Shown here one piece after another: positions 1-5,819 of a stretch of 5,819 bases of DNA; the stretch's first letter is position 1, and every line of letters starts with the position of its first letter. Location: NCBI GenBank assembly GCA_025359585.1, contig JANYFX010000721.1, positions 1 to 5,819 of the forward strand, written 5' to 3'. A program made the position numbers and the translations under genes. The DNA is from Rhizobacter sp. Lineage in GTDB: Bacteria; Pseudomonadota; Gammaproteobacteria; Burkholderiales; Burkholderiaceae_C. A model generated the notes under the pieces. The model was not told the origin of the DNA, searched no databases, and worked only from the letters and a program-made list of their open reading frames with translations.

Positions 1-48
1 TTCGGCATCGGTGGCACGAACGCCCACGCGGTCCTCGAAGAAGCGCCG
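1..48 (+). other. C-terminal end of a ketosynthase (KS) domain
   Basis: The first sixteen codons read FGIGGTNAHAVLEEAP, the conserved sequence closing the KS domain of type I PKS modules. The catalytic Cys and the two catalytic His motifs would lie upstream of the window, so KS activity and clade cannot be judged here. The following residues, to about 105, are the KS-AT linker, including the typical stretch QLIVLSARGEAAL. Confidence 0.93.
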
Positions 49-3000
49 CTGCAGCCCGCGCTGGCGGTCGCACGCGAGTCGCAGCTGATCGTGCTGTCGG
101 CACGCGGCGAGGCGGCGCTGGACGCTGCCTGCGCGCGCCTCGCGGCCCATCTCGAAGCGCACCCTGAACAGCCGCTGGCCGACGTGGCCTTCACACTGCA
201 GACCGGTCGGCAAGCGTTTGCACAGCGCCGGGCGTTCGTCGCGACCGACAGCGCCGCGGCCGTCGCCGCGCTGCGCGAACCACAGCGTGTGCCGGTGCTC
301 GGCGGCCGCCACGAAGGCGGCGCACGGCCGGTCGCCTTCCTCTTCAGCGGCCAGGGCAGCCAGCATGCCGGCATGGGCCGCGGCCTCTACGCCACCGAGC
401 CGGTCTACCGCGAGATGGTCGACCGCTGCGCGGCGATCCTGCAGCCGCTGATCGGCACCGACATCCGCAGCCTGCTGCACGCCGACGACGGCGACGCGGC
501 ACTGGCCGAAACACGCATCACGCAGCCGGCGCTCTTCGTCACCGAGGTCGCGCTCGCCACGCTCTGGCAGCACTGGGGCGTGGTGCCGCAGGCCATGCTC
601 GGCCACAGCCTCGGCGAGTACGTCGCGGCGCACCTGGCCGGCGTCATGTCGCTGGAAGACGCGCTGACCGTCGTTGCCGCGCGTGGACGATTGATGCAGC
701 AACAGGCGCCCGGCACGATGGCCGCGGTCCATCTCGGCGCCGGCGAGTTGAAACGCTGGCTGGTCGATGGCGTCGAACTCGCCGCCGTCAACGCGCCCGG
801 GCTCAGCACCGTGTCGGGCCCGGCGCCGGCGGTCGGGGCGCTGCTCGCACGGCTCGCCGATGCGGGCGTCGAGGCGCGTGCGCTGCACACCTCGCATGCG
901 TTCCACTCGGCGATGATGGAGCCGGCGCTCGCGCCGTTCATCGCGGTGCTCGAAAGCGTCACGCTCGCGGCACCGACGCGGCCCTTCGTCTCCAACCTCA
1001 GCGGCACCTGGATCACGCCACAGCAGGCCACCTCGCCGGCCTACTGGGCCGAGCACCTGCGCGGCGCGGTGCAGTTCGAAGCCGGGTTGCGCACCCTCGC
1101 GGCCGACCCGGCATTGCAGTTCGTCGAGGTCGGGCCGGGCCAAACGCTGGCCTCGCTCGCGCGGCTGAACCTCGGCGCCGGCGGCGCGCAACGCGTCGTC
1201 GCGTCGATGCGCCGCGCCACCGAAACGCGCGCCGACACGGCCGGCCTGCTCGAGGCCGCCGGCCGCCTCTGGCTTGCCGGCTGTGCGATCGCCTGGCAGC
1301 CCCTGAACGGCCCGCCGCGCCGACGTGTGCCGCTGCCCACCTACCCCTTCGAGCGCAAGCGCCATGCGATCGAGCCGACCGACGCGGCACCGGCCGGAGC
1401 CAGCGCAGCGTCACCCGACGCCGTGCGGCGTTCGAGCCGCGTCGAAGACTGGTTCTATGCGCCGGTCTGGGCCCGCGACGACAGTGCCCCCGGGGTGCTG
1501 GGCACCGGCCGCTGGCTCGTGCTCGGCGACGACACCGTCAACACGCAACAACTGAACACGGCGCTGAGCGCGCGGGGCTTCGAGCCGCTGCTCGTCGATC
1601 GTTCGCGCCGCGCCGATCTGGCGGCGCTGCTGCGCGAGCTTCCATCGGGGCCTGCGCTGCGCGGCGTGATCAACCTCTGGAGCCTGCCGGGGCCGGCGGC
1701 GCTGGGGGCAGCCGACAGCTACACACTGCTCGTGGCAGTGTCCGCCGCGCTGCCCTCGGGTTCGCCCGAGGCGCCGATGCGCATCCTGCACTGCACTGCC
1801 GGCGCCGAATCGGTGCTCGGCGAACCGGTTCATGAACCACAAGCCGCGCTCGCCGTCGGGCCGGTGCTGGTGCTGCCCACCGAGATGCCGGGGCTTCAGC
1901 TCCGAAGCGTCGACCTGGCCGCCGGCACCTTCGATGCCGATGCCATTGCCACCGAGGCAGCACTCGGCGGCACCGAGCCGCAGGTCGCACGCCGTGCGGG
2001 CCTGCGCTGGGTGCGCCGCCACGACCGCGTCCACTTGCCAGCGGTCGAAGCGCAGGCCTTGCCGTTTCCGGCCCAGGGCTGCTGCCTCATCACCGGCGGC
2101 CTCGGTGGCATGGGCCTGGCGATCGCCCGCTGGCTCGGCCAGACCCTGGGCGCACGGCTGCTGCTGACGGCACGCAGCGCGCTGCCGCCCCGCGACGACT
2201 GGGATGCCTGGCTGGAAGCGCACCCTGCCGACGAACGGAGCGCCGCGGCGATCACGACGATCCGCGACATCGAGGCGGCCGGCGGCGCGGTGCTCGTCGC
2301 GCAGGCCGACGCCGCCGACGAAGTGGCGATGGCCTCCGCCCTCAGCGCAGCACGGCAGCGTTTTGGGGCGCTGCACGCGGTGATCCATGCCGCCGGTGTC
2401 TCGGGCCGCGGTGGCATCGCGTTGCGCGCGGCACCGCAAGACGCCGCTGCGGTGTTCGAGCCGAAAGCCGGGGGCCTCGCGGTGCTGGTGCGGCTGCTCG
2501 GCGCCGAGCCGCTGCGCTTCGTCGCACTGATGAGTTCCATCAACGCCGTGGTCGGCGCGCCCGGCGCCTGCGACTACGCTTCCGCCAATGCCGTGCTCGA
2601 CGCCTTTGCCGAAAGCACCCAGCGCCCTGCGGCCTGGGAGCGGGTGGTGGCGATCAACTGGGGCGCCTGGCGCGAGGTCGGCATGGCGGCGAAGCTGCAG
2701 GTGCCCGAGACCATGCGCAGCCACTGGCAAGCGCACCTCGCCGGCGCGATCGCACCCGAGGCCGGCGTCGAGGCTTTCGCGCGCGTGCTGGCATCGGGGC
2801 GACGGCGCGTCGTCGTCGACACCTACGACCTGGTGCGCAGCGGTGAATTGCTGCGCCGGCCTGTGCTCACCGCAGCCACGCCCGACACCACGACGGCCGA
2901 CGCACCCCAGCACGCGGCCGCATCGGCAGCGGCAGGCAGCACGCGCCCCGCGCTGTCCAGCGCCCATGTGGCGCCGGGCACCGACACCGAACGCCGCATC

Positions 3001-3252
3001 GTCGCGATCTGGGGCGAACTGCTGGGCGTGGAAGGCATCGGCATCCACGACGACTTCTTCGAGCTCGGCGGTCACTCGCTGATGGCCACCCGGGTGCTCT
3101 CGCGCATCGGCGAATCGCTCGGGGTGCGGCTCGCATTGCGCGACATCTTCGACGCACCGACGGTGCATGGCCTCGCCGCATGCGTGTCGGCCGGCTCACA
3201 GGCCGGCGCTGCACGGACTGCCGAGGACGACCGCGAGGAGTTGGAGTTTTGA
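1..3252 (+). CDS. Type I polyketide synthase, (KS)-AT-KR-carrier module, 5'-truncated
   Basis: This is the C-terminal 1083 residues of a modular PKS protein; the frame is open at base 1 and ends at TGA 3250-3252. It should load malonyl-CoA, extend an upstream acyl chain by two carbons and reduce the beta-keto group to a hydroxyl. Domains in order (window residue numbers): the KS end (FGIGGTNAH at 1-9), AT (about 110-404), the post-AT motif PLPTYPFERKR (444-454), KR with its structural subdomain (about 481-945), an Ala/Thr/Pro linker (about 955-990), a carrier domain (about 994-1063) and an acidic tail ending DDREELEF. No dehydratase HxxxGxxxxP motif, enoylreductase or thioesterase is visible, so the chain must pass to another protein. 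The next gene overlaps this stop and encodes an NRPS with a docking domain, so co-translation and chain transfer to it are likely. The GTG at 91 is not a start, because the frame already encodes the KS end upstream. Family and domain order are sure; the product is unknown. Confidence 0.97.
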   Translation, partial: FGIGGTNAHAVLEEAPLQPALAVARESQLIVLSARGEAALDAACARLAAHLEAHPEQPLADVAFTLQTGRQAFAQRRAFVATDSAAAVAALREPQRVPVLGGRHEGGARPVAFLFSGQGSQHAGMGRGLYATEPVYREMVDRCAAILQPLIGTDIRSLLHADDGDAALAETRITQPALFVTEVALATLWQHWGVVPQAMLGHSLGEYVAAHLAGVMSLEDALTVVAARGRLMQQQAPGTMAAVHLGAGELKRWLVDGVELAAVNAPGLSTVSGPAPAVGALLARLADAGVEARALHTSHAFHSAMMEPALAPFIAVLESVTLAAPTRPFVSNLSGTWITPQQATSPAYWAEHLRGAVQFEAGLRTLAADPALQFVEVGPGQTLASLARLNLGAGGAQRVVASMRRATETRADTAGLLEAAGRLWLAGCAIAWQPLNGPPRRRVPLPTYPFERKRHAIEPTDAAPAGASAASPDAVRRSSRVEDWFYAPVWARDDSAPGVLGTGRWLVLGDDTVNTQQLNTALSARGFEPLLVDRSRRADLAALLRELPSGPALRGVINLWSLPGPAALGAADSYTLLVAVSAALPSGSPEAPMRILHCTAGAESVLGEPVHEPQAALAVGPVLVLPTEMPGLQLRSVDLAAGTFDADAIATEAALGGTEPQVARRAGLRWVRRHDRVHLPAVEAQALPFPAQGCCLITGGLGGMGLAIARWLGQTLGARLLLTARSALPPRDDWDAWLEAHPADERSAAAITTIRDIEAAGGAVLVAQADAADEVAMASALSAARQRFGALHAVIHAAGVSGRGGIALRAAPQDAAAVFEPKAGGLAVLVRLLGAEPLRFVALMSSINAVVGAPGACDYASANAVLDAFAESTQRPAAWERVVAINWGAWREVGMAAKLQVPETMRSHWQAHLAGAIAPEAGVEAFARVLASGRRRVVVDTYDLVRSGELLRRPVLTAATPDTTTADAPQHAAASAAAGSTRPALSSAHVAPGTDTERRIVAIWGELLGVEGIGIHDDFFELGGHSLMATRVLSRIGESLGVRLALRDIFDAPTVHGLAACVSAGSQAGAARTAEDDREELEF
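328..1212 (+). other. Acyltransferase (AT) domain, malonyl-type
   Basis: The AT loads an extender unit from CoA onto the module's carrier. Motifs seen: GQGSQ at 117-121, the active-site motif GHSLGEY at 201-207 with nucleophile Ser203, Arg228 in RGRLM (the position that binds the extender carboxylate in FabD-like enzymes), and HAFH at 299-302, whose last His302 should be the catalytic base. HAFH, instead of YASH, is the usual signature of malonyl-CoA over methylmalonyl-CoA. All key residues are present, so the domain looks active. The extender choice is inferred from the motif alone. Confidence 0.9.
1441..2835 (+). other. Ketoreductase (KR) domain with N-terminal structural subdomain
   Basis: The KR reduces the beta-keto thioester with NADPH. 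Residues about 481-680 form the non-catalytic structural half. The catalytic Rossmann half starts with the nucleotide-binding motif TGGLGGMG (698-705). The catalytic set is complete: Lys822 in EPKAGG, Ser846 in MSS, Tyr859 in DYASAN (13 residues after the Ser) and Asn863, with Lys and Asn in the order normal for PKS KRs. The LDD motif of B-type KRs is absent (SGR follows HAAGV at 801-803), and the Trp typical of A-type KRs is also absent (Val851). The hydroxyl stereochemistry therefore cannot be read with confidence. No dehydratase is inserted between AT and KR, so the hydroxyl should be retained. Confidence 0.92.
2980..3189 (+). other. Carrier domain (phosphopantetheine-binding), PCP-like
   Basis: This carrier holds the growing chain on a phosphopantetheine arm. 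The attachment motif is FFELGGHSL with Ser1026 (codon 3076-3078), followed by a helix reading MATRVLSRIGESLG and the recognition-helix region IFDAPTVHGLA. GGHSL is typical of peptidyl carriers; PKS acyl carriers more often have LGxDSL. As the last domain before an NRPS partner, it probably donates directly to the condensation domain of the next gene. An Ala/Thr/Pro-rich flexible linker (about 2866-2970) separates it from the KR. Confidence 0.95.
3220..3249 (+). other. Acidic C-terminal tail of the PKS, putative docking peptide
   Basis: After the carrier domain and a short Ala/Gly spacer, the PKS ends with AEDDREELEF. The tail is short, charged and ends on a hydrophobic residue. This suits the short linear motifs at the C-termini of assembly-line proteins that bind a TubC-type docking domain on the next protein, and such a domain opens the following gene. 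That this peptide is the binding partner is inferred from position and composition. Confidence 0.55.
3235..3240 (+). promoter_or_regulatory. Ribosome binding site GAGGAG for the NRPS gene
   Basis: GAGGAG lies eight bases before the TTG at 3249 and supports that codon as the true start. It sits inside the end of the PKS gene, where it encodes two Glu residues of the acidic tail. A second, weaker GGAG (3243-3246) is only two bases from the TTG and is probably too close. No promoter or terminator fits between the genes, so the NRPS should be translated from the PKS message, probably by coupling at the overlapping TTGA. Confidence 0.8.
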
Positions 3253-3410
3253 GCGCCCGCCTGCTCGCCGAACTCGAAGCGCTGGGCGTGCGGCTCAGGG
3301 CCGACAACGGGCGCCTGCGCGTGAACGCTGCCGCGGGCGCGCTGACCGACGATCTGAGGGCCCGCATCGGCGAGGCCAAGCCGGAGTTGCTCACGCTGCT
3401 GGCCGCGCGG
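3249..3410 (+). other. TubC-type N-terminal docking domain
   Basis: Residues 1-54 begin SARLLAELEALGVRLRADNG, continue RLRVNAAAGALTDDLRARI and end KPELLTLLAARR. This helix, beta-hairpin, helix pattern (a leucine-rich first helix, 'GVRL..DNGRLRV', 'G.LT..L...I...KPELL..L') is that of the TubC_N docking family found at the N-terminus of NRPS and hybrid proteins. It binds the C-terminal tail of the upstream assembly-line protein and so fixes the order PKS then NRPS. It exists only if the TTG start is used, which supports that start. Confidence 0.88.
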
Positions 3411-5819
3411 CGCGCCGGCCCCGAAGGTGAGTACCCGGTCTCGTTCGCGCAGCGCCGACTCTGGTTTCTCGACCAGCTCGAACCCGGCAACAGCGCCTAC
3501 AACCTCGGTGCCGTGCACACGATCCGCGCGGCGATCGACACGGCGGCGATGGAGGCGGCGATCGACGACATCCGGCAGCGCCAGCCGGCCCTGCGCACCG
3601 TGTTCCGCGTCGTCGATGGCGAGCCCTTGCAGGTGGTGCTGCCGCATGCGCCGCAAACGCTCGCCGTCGTCGACCTGTCCGGGCTCGACGCGGCGCAGCG
3701 TGACGACGAACGCCGCCGCCTGACACGCGAAGAAGCCGCGAAACCTTTCGAGCTGGCCACCGGGCCGCTGTTTCGCGCCACGCTGCTTCGGCTGGGCGCC
3801 GAAGGCCACGAACTGCTGTTCACCTTGCACCACATCGTGTGCGACGGCTGGTCGCTCGGCATCTTCCTCGCCGACCTGCACGTGGCCTACGAGGCCCGCG
3901 CGGCCGGTCGCGCGCCGGCATTCGAGCCGCTCGCGCTGTACTTCGGCGAACACGCCGCGCGCGAACGCGCGACCCTCTCCGGCGCCACGCTCGACACGTT
4001 GATCGGCTATTGGCGCGGGCGGCTCGCAAGCGCTTCACCAGTGCTGGAGCTGCCCACCGACCGGCCTCGGCCACACCAGCGCGGCTTCGGCGGTGCGGCG
4101 CTCGAGTTCACGCTTCCGCCCGACGTGTCCGACGCCCTGCGCGCGCTGGCGCGCCAGGAACGCGCGACGCTCTACATGACGCTGCTCGCGGTCTTCAAGG
4201 TGCTGCTGTTCCGCTGCAGCGGCCAGGCCGACATCGTGATCGGCACGCCGGTGGCGAACCGCCACGCGAGCGGGGCCGAGAACGTCATCGGCATGTTCGT
4301 CGGCACACTGCCGATCCGCAGCGACCTGAGCCCGGAGCTGCGCTTTCGCGAGCTGCTCGCGCAGATTCGCGACAACGTGCTCGACGCCCAGGCCCATGCC
4401 GCGTTGCCCTTCGAGAAGATCGTCGACGAGCTGCAGCCCGAGCGCAACCTCGCGTGGTCGCCCGTCTACCAGGTGATCTTCACGCTGCAGAACGCGCCGC
4501 TCGCCTCGGAGTTCTCGGTCACCACGGTGGCCACGATGGTCGACCTGTCTCTCTTCATGTGGGACGATCCGGGCCCGCTTCGCGGCACGCTGGAGTACAA
4601 CACCGCGCTGTTCGACGCCTCGACCGCGGAGCGCTGGCGCGACCACTTCGTCACGCTCGCCGGCCACGCGGTCGCCACACCCGACGCTGCGATCGGCCGG
4701 CTGCCGATGCTGACCGCCACGCAGCGAACCCGGCTGCTCGACGGCCAGAACGCCACGACCCGGCCATACCCGCGCGACGAAGGCCTGCCAGCGCTGTTCG
4801 ACGCCGTGGTGCGGCGCTCGCCGCACGCGGTCGCCGTCGAGAGCACCGAGCCCGACGCCGAGGCCGTGCCGATCGCGCAGCTCAGCTACGCCGACCTGGC
4901 GCGCGCTTCGGGCGCGCTGGAACGGCGTCTGCGCGAGCACGGCGTGCAGGCGGGCGACCGTGTCGGCCTGTACCTCGAGCGCTCGGTCGCCGCCATGGTC
5001 GCGCTGCTGGCGATCGTGAAGACCGGTGCCGCCTACGTGCCGGTGGACAGCGGCGACCCGCCGGTCCGCACCGGCCAAATCCTGCACGATGCCGAAGTGC
5101 GCCTCGTGCTGACCCAGCGCTCGCTGGCCGGGCGGCTGCGCGACGCCGGCTTCCGCACCCTCCTGATAGAAGACGCGTGGCCGGGTGTCGACTCGGACGA
5201 CGACACCTCGTCACCGTGGGTTCCGTCGAGCGCGCTGGCCTATGTGATGTTCACCTCGGGCACCACCGGCTCGCCCAAGGGCGTGTGCGTGACGCACCGC
5301 AACGTGGCACGGCTGGTGTGCAACACCGATGTGGCGCAACTCGGGCCCGACGAAACGCTGCTGCAACTGGCGCCGCTGGCCTTCGACGCTTCGACCTTCG
5401 AGATCTGGGGCGCGCTGTTGAACGGTGGCCGACTTGTCGTGCACCCGCGCAACGTGCCCACTGCAGCCGAGCTCGCGCAGGTGCTGCGGAGCCATCACAT
5501 CTCGACGCTGTGGCTCACCGCAGGCTTCTTCCACCACATCGTCGAGAACGAGCTGCCCGCGCTCGCCGGGGTGCGCCAGGTGCTGGCCGGCGGCGACGTG
5601 CTGTCGGTCTCGCACGTTCAGCGGCTGCTCGATGCGAAGACCGGCGGCGTGGTGATCAACGGCTACGGCCCGACCGAGAACACCACCTTCACCTGCTGCC
5701 ACCGCATGGCACCCGGCGATCGGCTCGCCGACACCGTGCCGATCGGCCGGCCGATCGCCAACACGCGCGTGTACATCCTCGACGTGCTGGGCGAACCGGT
5801 GCCGACCGGCGTGCGCGGC
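3249..5819 (+). CDS. Nonribosomal peptide synthetase, TubC-dock-C-A..., 3'-truncated
   Basis: These are the first 857 residues of an NRPS; the frame has no stop and leaves the window inside the adenylation domain. It should accept the PKS-bound acyl chain and condense it with an activated amino acid. Domains (residue numbers from the TTG): TubC-type docking domain (1-54), condensation domain (about 62-471) and adenylation domain (about 513 onward). The rest of the A domain, including the A10 lysine, and the carrier and later modules lie beyond the window. The start is TTG 3249-3251, which shares TTGA with the PKS stop. It has a good GAGGAG eight bases upstream and places the docking helix right at the N-terminus. 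The GTG at 3288 would cut the docking domain, and the first ATG (3549) lies inside the C domain. The gene is in one operon with the PKS. Family assignment is sure; the product is unknown. Confidence 0.96.
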   Translation, partial: MSARLLAELEALGVRLRADNGRLRVNAAAGALTDDLRARIGEAKPELLTLLAARRAGPEGEYPVSFAQRRLWFLDQLEPGNSAYNLGAVHTIRAAIDTAAMEAAIDDIRQRQPALRTVFRVVDGEPLQVVLPHAPQTLAVVDLSGLDAAQRDDERRRLTREEAAKPFELATGPLFRATLLRLGAEGHELLFTLHHIVCDGWSLGIFLADLHVAYEARAAGRAPAFEPLALYFGEHAARERATLSGATLDTLIGYWRGRLASASPVLELPTDRPRPHQRGFGGAALEFTLPPDVSDALRALARQERATLYMTLLAVFKVLLFRCSGQADIVIGTPVANRHASGAENVIGMFVGTLPIRSDLSPELRFRELLAQIRDNVLDAQAHAALPFEKIVDELQPERNLAWSPVYQVIFTLQNAPLASEFSVTTVATMVDLSLFMWDDPGPLRGTLEYNTALFDASTAERWRDHFVTLAGHAVATPDAAIGRLPMLTATQRTRLLDGQNATTRPYPRDEGLPALFDAVVRRSPHAVAVESTEPDAEAVPIAQLSYADLARASGALERRLREHGVQAGDRVGLYLERSVAAMVALLAIVKTGAAYVPVDSGDPPVRTGQILHDAEVRLVLTQRSLAGRLRDAGFRTLLIEDAWPGVDSDDDTSSPWVPSSALAYVMFTSGTTGSPKGVCVTHRNVARLVCNTDVAQLGPDETLLQLAPLAFDASTFEIWGALLNGGRLVVHPRNVPTAAELAQVLRSHHISTLWLTAGFFHHIVENELPALAGVRQVLAGGDVLSVSHVQRLLDAKTGGVVINGYGPTENTTFTCCHRMAPGDRLADTVPIGRPIANTRVYILDVLGEPVPTGVRG
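3432..4661 (+). other. Condensation (C) domain, LCL-like
   Basis: The C domain forms the amide bond between the upstream acyl chain and the amino acid loaded by this module. Motifs seen: SFAQRRLWFLDQ at 65-76 (C1), HHIVCDGWS at 194-202 with the catalytic second His195 and structural Asp199 (C3), IVIGTPVANR at 329-338 and IGMFVGTLPIR at 347-357 (C4/C5 region), HAALPFEKIVDEL at 383-395 (C6), and SPVYQVIFTLQN around 404-415 (C7). The length and HHxxxDGWS context fit the LCL type, which has no need for a preceding epimerase. That agrees with a PKS carrier, not a D-peptidyl carrier, as the donor. It looks fully active. Subtype assignment is by motif only. Confidence 0.93.
4785..5819 (+). other. 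Adenylation (A) domain, predicted valine-type, truncated
   Basis: The A domain activates an amino acid with ATP and loads it onto the module's carrier. Motifs seen: LSYADL at 545-550 (A1), LAIVKTGAAYVPVD at 587-600 (A2), FTSGTTGSPKG at 668-678 (A3), FDASTFEIW at 712-720 (A4), NGYGPTENTT at 804-813 (A5) and GRPIANTRVYILD from about 834 (A6). Aligned by eye to GrsA, the pocket residues are Asp713, Ala714, Phe717, Trp755, Leu779, Gly781, Gly805, Thr813 and Phe814, i.e. D-A-F-W-L-G-G-T-F. This matches the known DAFW(I/L)GGTF(K) valine family. The tenth residue (A10 Lys) and motifs A7-A10 are outside the window. Isoleucine or another branched aliphatic residue remains possible. Confidence 0.9.

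Noticed and set aside
91..93. GTG as the start of the PKS gene.
   Set aside because: The same frame is open back to base 1 and encodes the conserved KS end FGIGGTNAH, so the true start lies upstream of the window.
1336..1470. A dehydratase domain between AT and KR.
   Set aside because: Only the post-AT motif and a short Ala/Pro/Ser linker precede the KR structural subdomain. There is no HxxxGxxxxP motif and not enough length for a dehydratase.
1411..3168. A 585-residue open frame on the - strand opposite the KR and carrier regions.
   Set aside because: It lies fully antisense to recognisable, motif-bearing PKS domains. The translation is rich in Arg, Ala, Gly and His with no recognisable domain. 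Long antisense frames are expected in DNA of this GC content and codon bias.
3241..3260. A terminator or internal promoter between the two genes.
   Set aside because: The genes overlap by four bases, with no hairpin followed by a T run and no -35/-10 pair that could be told from coding sequence.
4035..5087. A 350-residue open frame on the - strand opposite the C and A domains.
   Set aside because: Same reason: antisense to conserved NRPS motifs, low-complexity composition and no recognisable fold. The shorter - strand frames at 3072-3953 and 5211-5702 were rejected on the same grounds.
5741..5756. Perfect 16-base palindrome GATCGGCCGGCCGATC, a possible protein-binding site.
   Set aside because: It falls inside the conserved A6 motif of the adenylation domain and follows from the codons for Ile-Gly-Arg-Pro-Ile in GC-rich usage. 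A regulatory site deep inside a megasynthase gene has no other support.

Overview
The window is one continuous piece of a modular type I polyketide synthase / nonribosomal peptide synthetase (PKS-NRPS) assembly line on the + strand. It holds two genes. Both are cut by the window edges, and they overlap by four bases. There is no intergenic space, and I see no RNA gene, mobile element, repeat array or CRISPR.

Region 1 (1-3252) is the 3' part of a PKS gene. It opens on the last residues of a ketosynthase (KS). An apparently intact, malonyl-type acyltransferase (AT) follows, then a ketoreductase (KR) with its N-terminal structural subdomain, an alanine/threonine-rich linker and a PCP-like carrier domain. 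The protein ends in a short acidic tail. No dehydratase or enoylreductase is present, so the module should add two carbons and leave a beta-hydroxyl group.

Region 2 (3249-5819) is the 5' part of an NRPS gene. It has to be read from a TTG start (3249-3251) that overlaps the PKS stop codon, with a GAGGAG Shine-Dalgarno sequence eight bases upstream. No ATG start fits: the first in-frame ATG lies inside the condensation domain. The protein has a TubC-type N-terminal docking domain, a complete condensation (C) domain with the HHxxxDG motif, and an adenylation (A) domain that runs off the window after motif A6. Nine of the ten specificity-pocket residues read D-A-F-W-L-G-G-T-F, which points to valine or a similar branched aliphatic amino acid.

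Working together: the PKS module would elongate an incoming acyl chain with malonyl-CoA, reduce the beta-keto group, and hold the beta-hydroxyacyl chain on its carrier. The PKS tail and the NRPS docking domain probably bring the two proteins together. The C domain would then join the chain to an activated amino acid, probably valine, giving a beta-hydroxyacyl-aminoacyl intermediate. The starter unit, the later modules and the final product lie outside the window.

Organism: by eye the GC content is about 70%, with strong G/C preference at third codon positions. Long meaningless open frames on the opposite strand are a by-product of this. The style fits a high-GC Gram-negative such as a Burkholderiales betaproteobacterium or a myxobacterium. 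The window has no taxonomic marker, so this is a weak inference.
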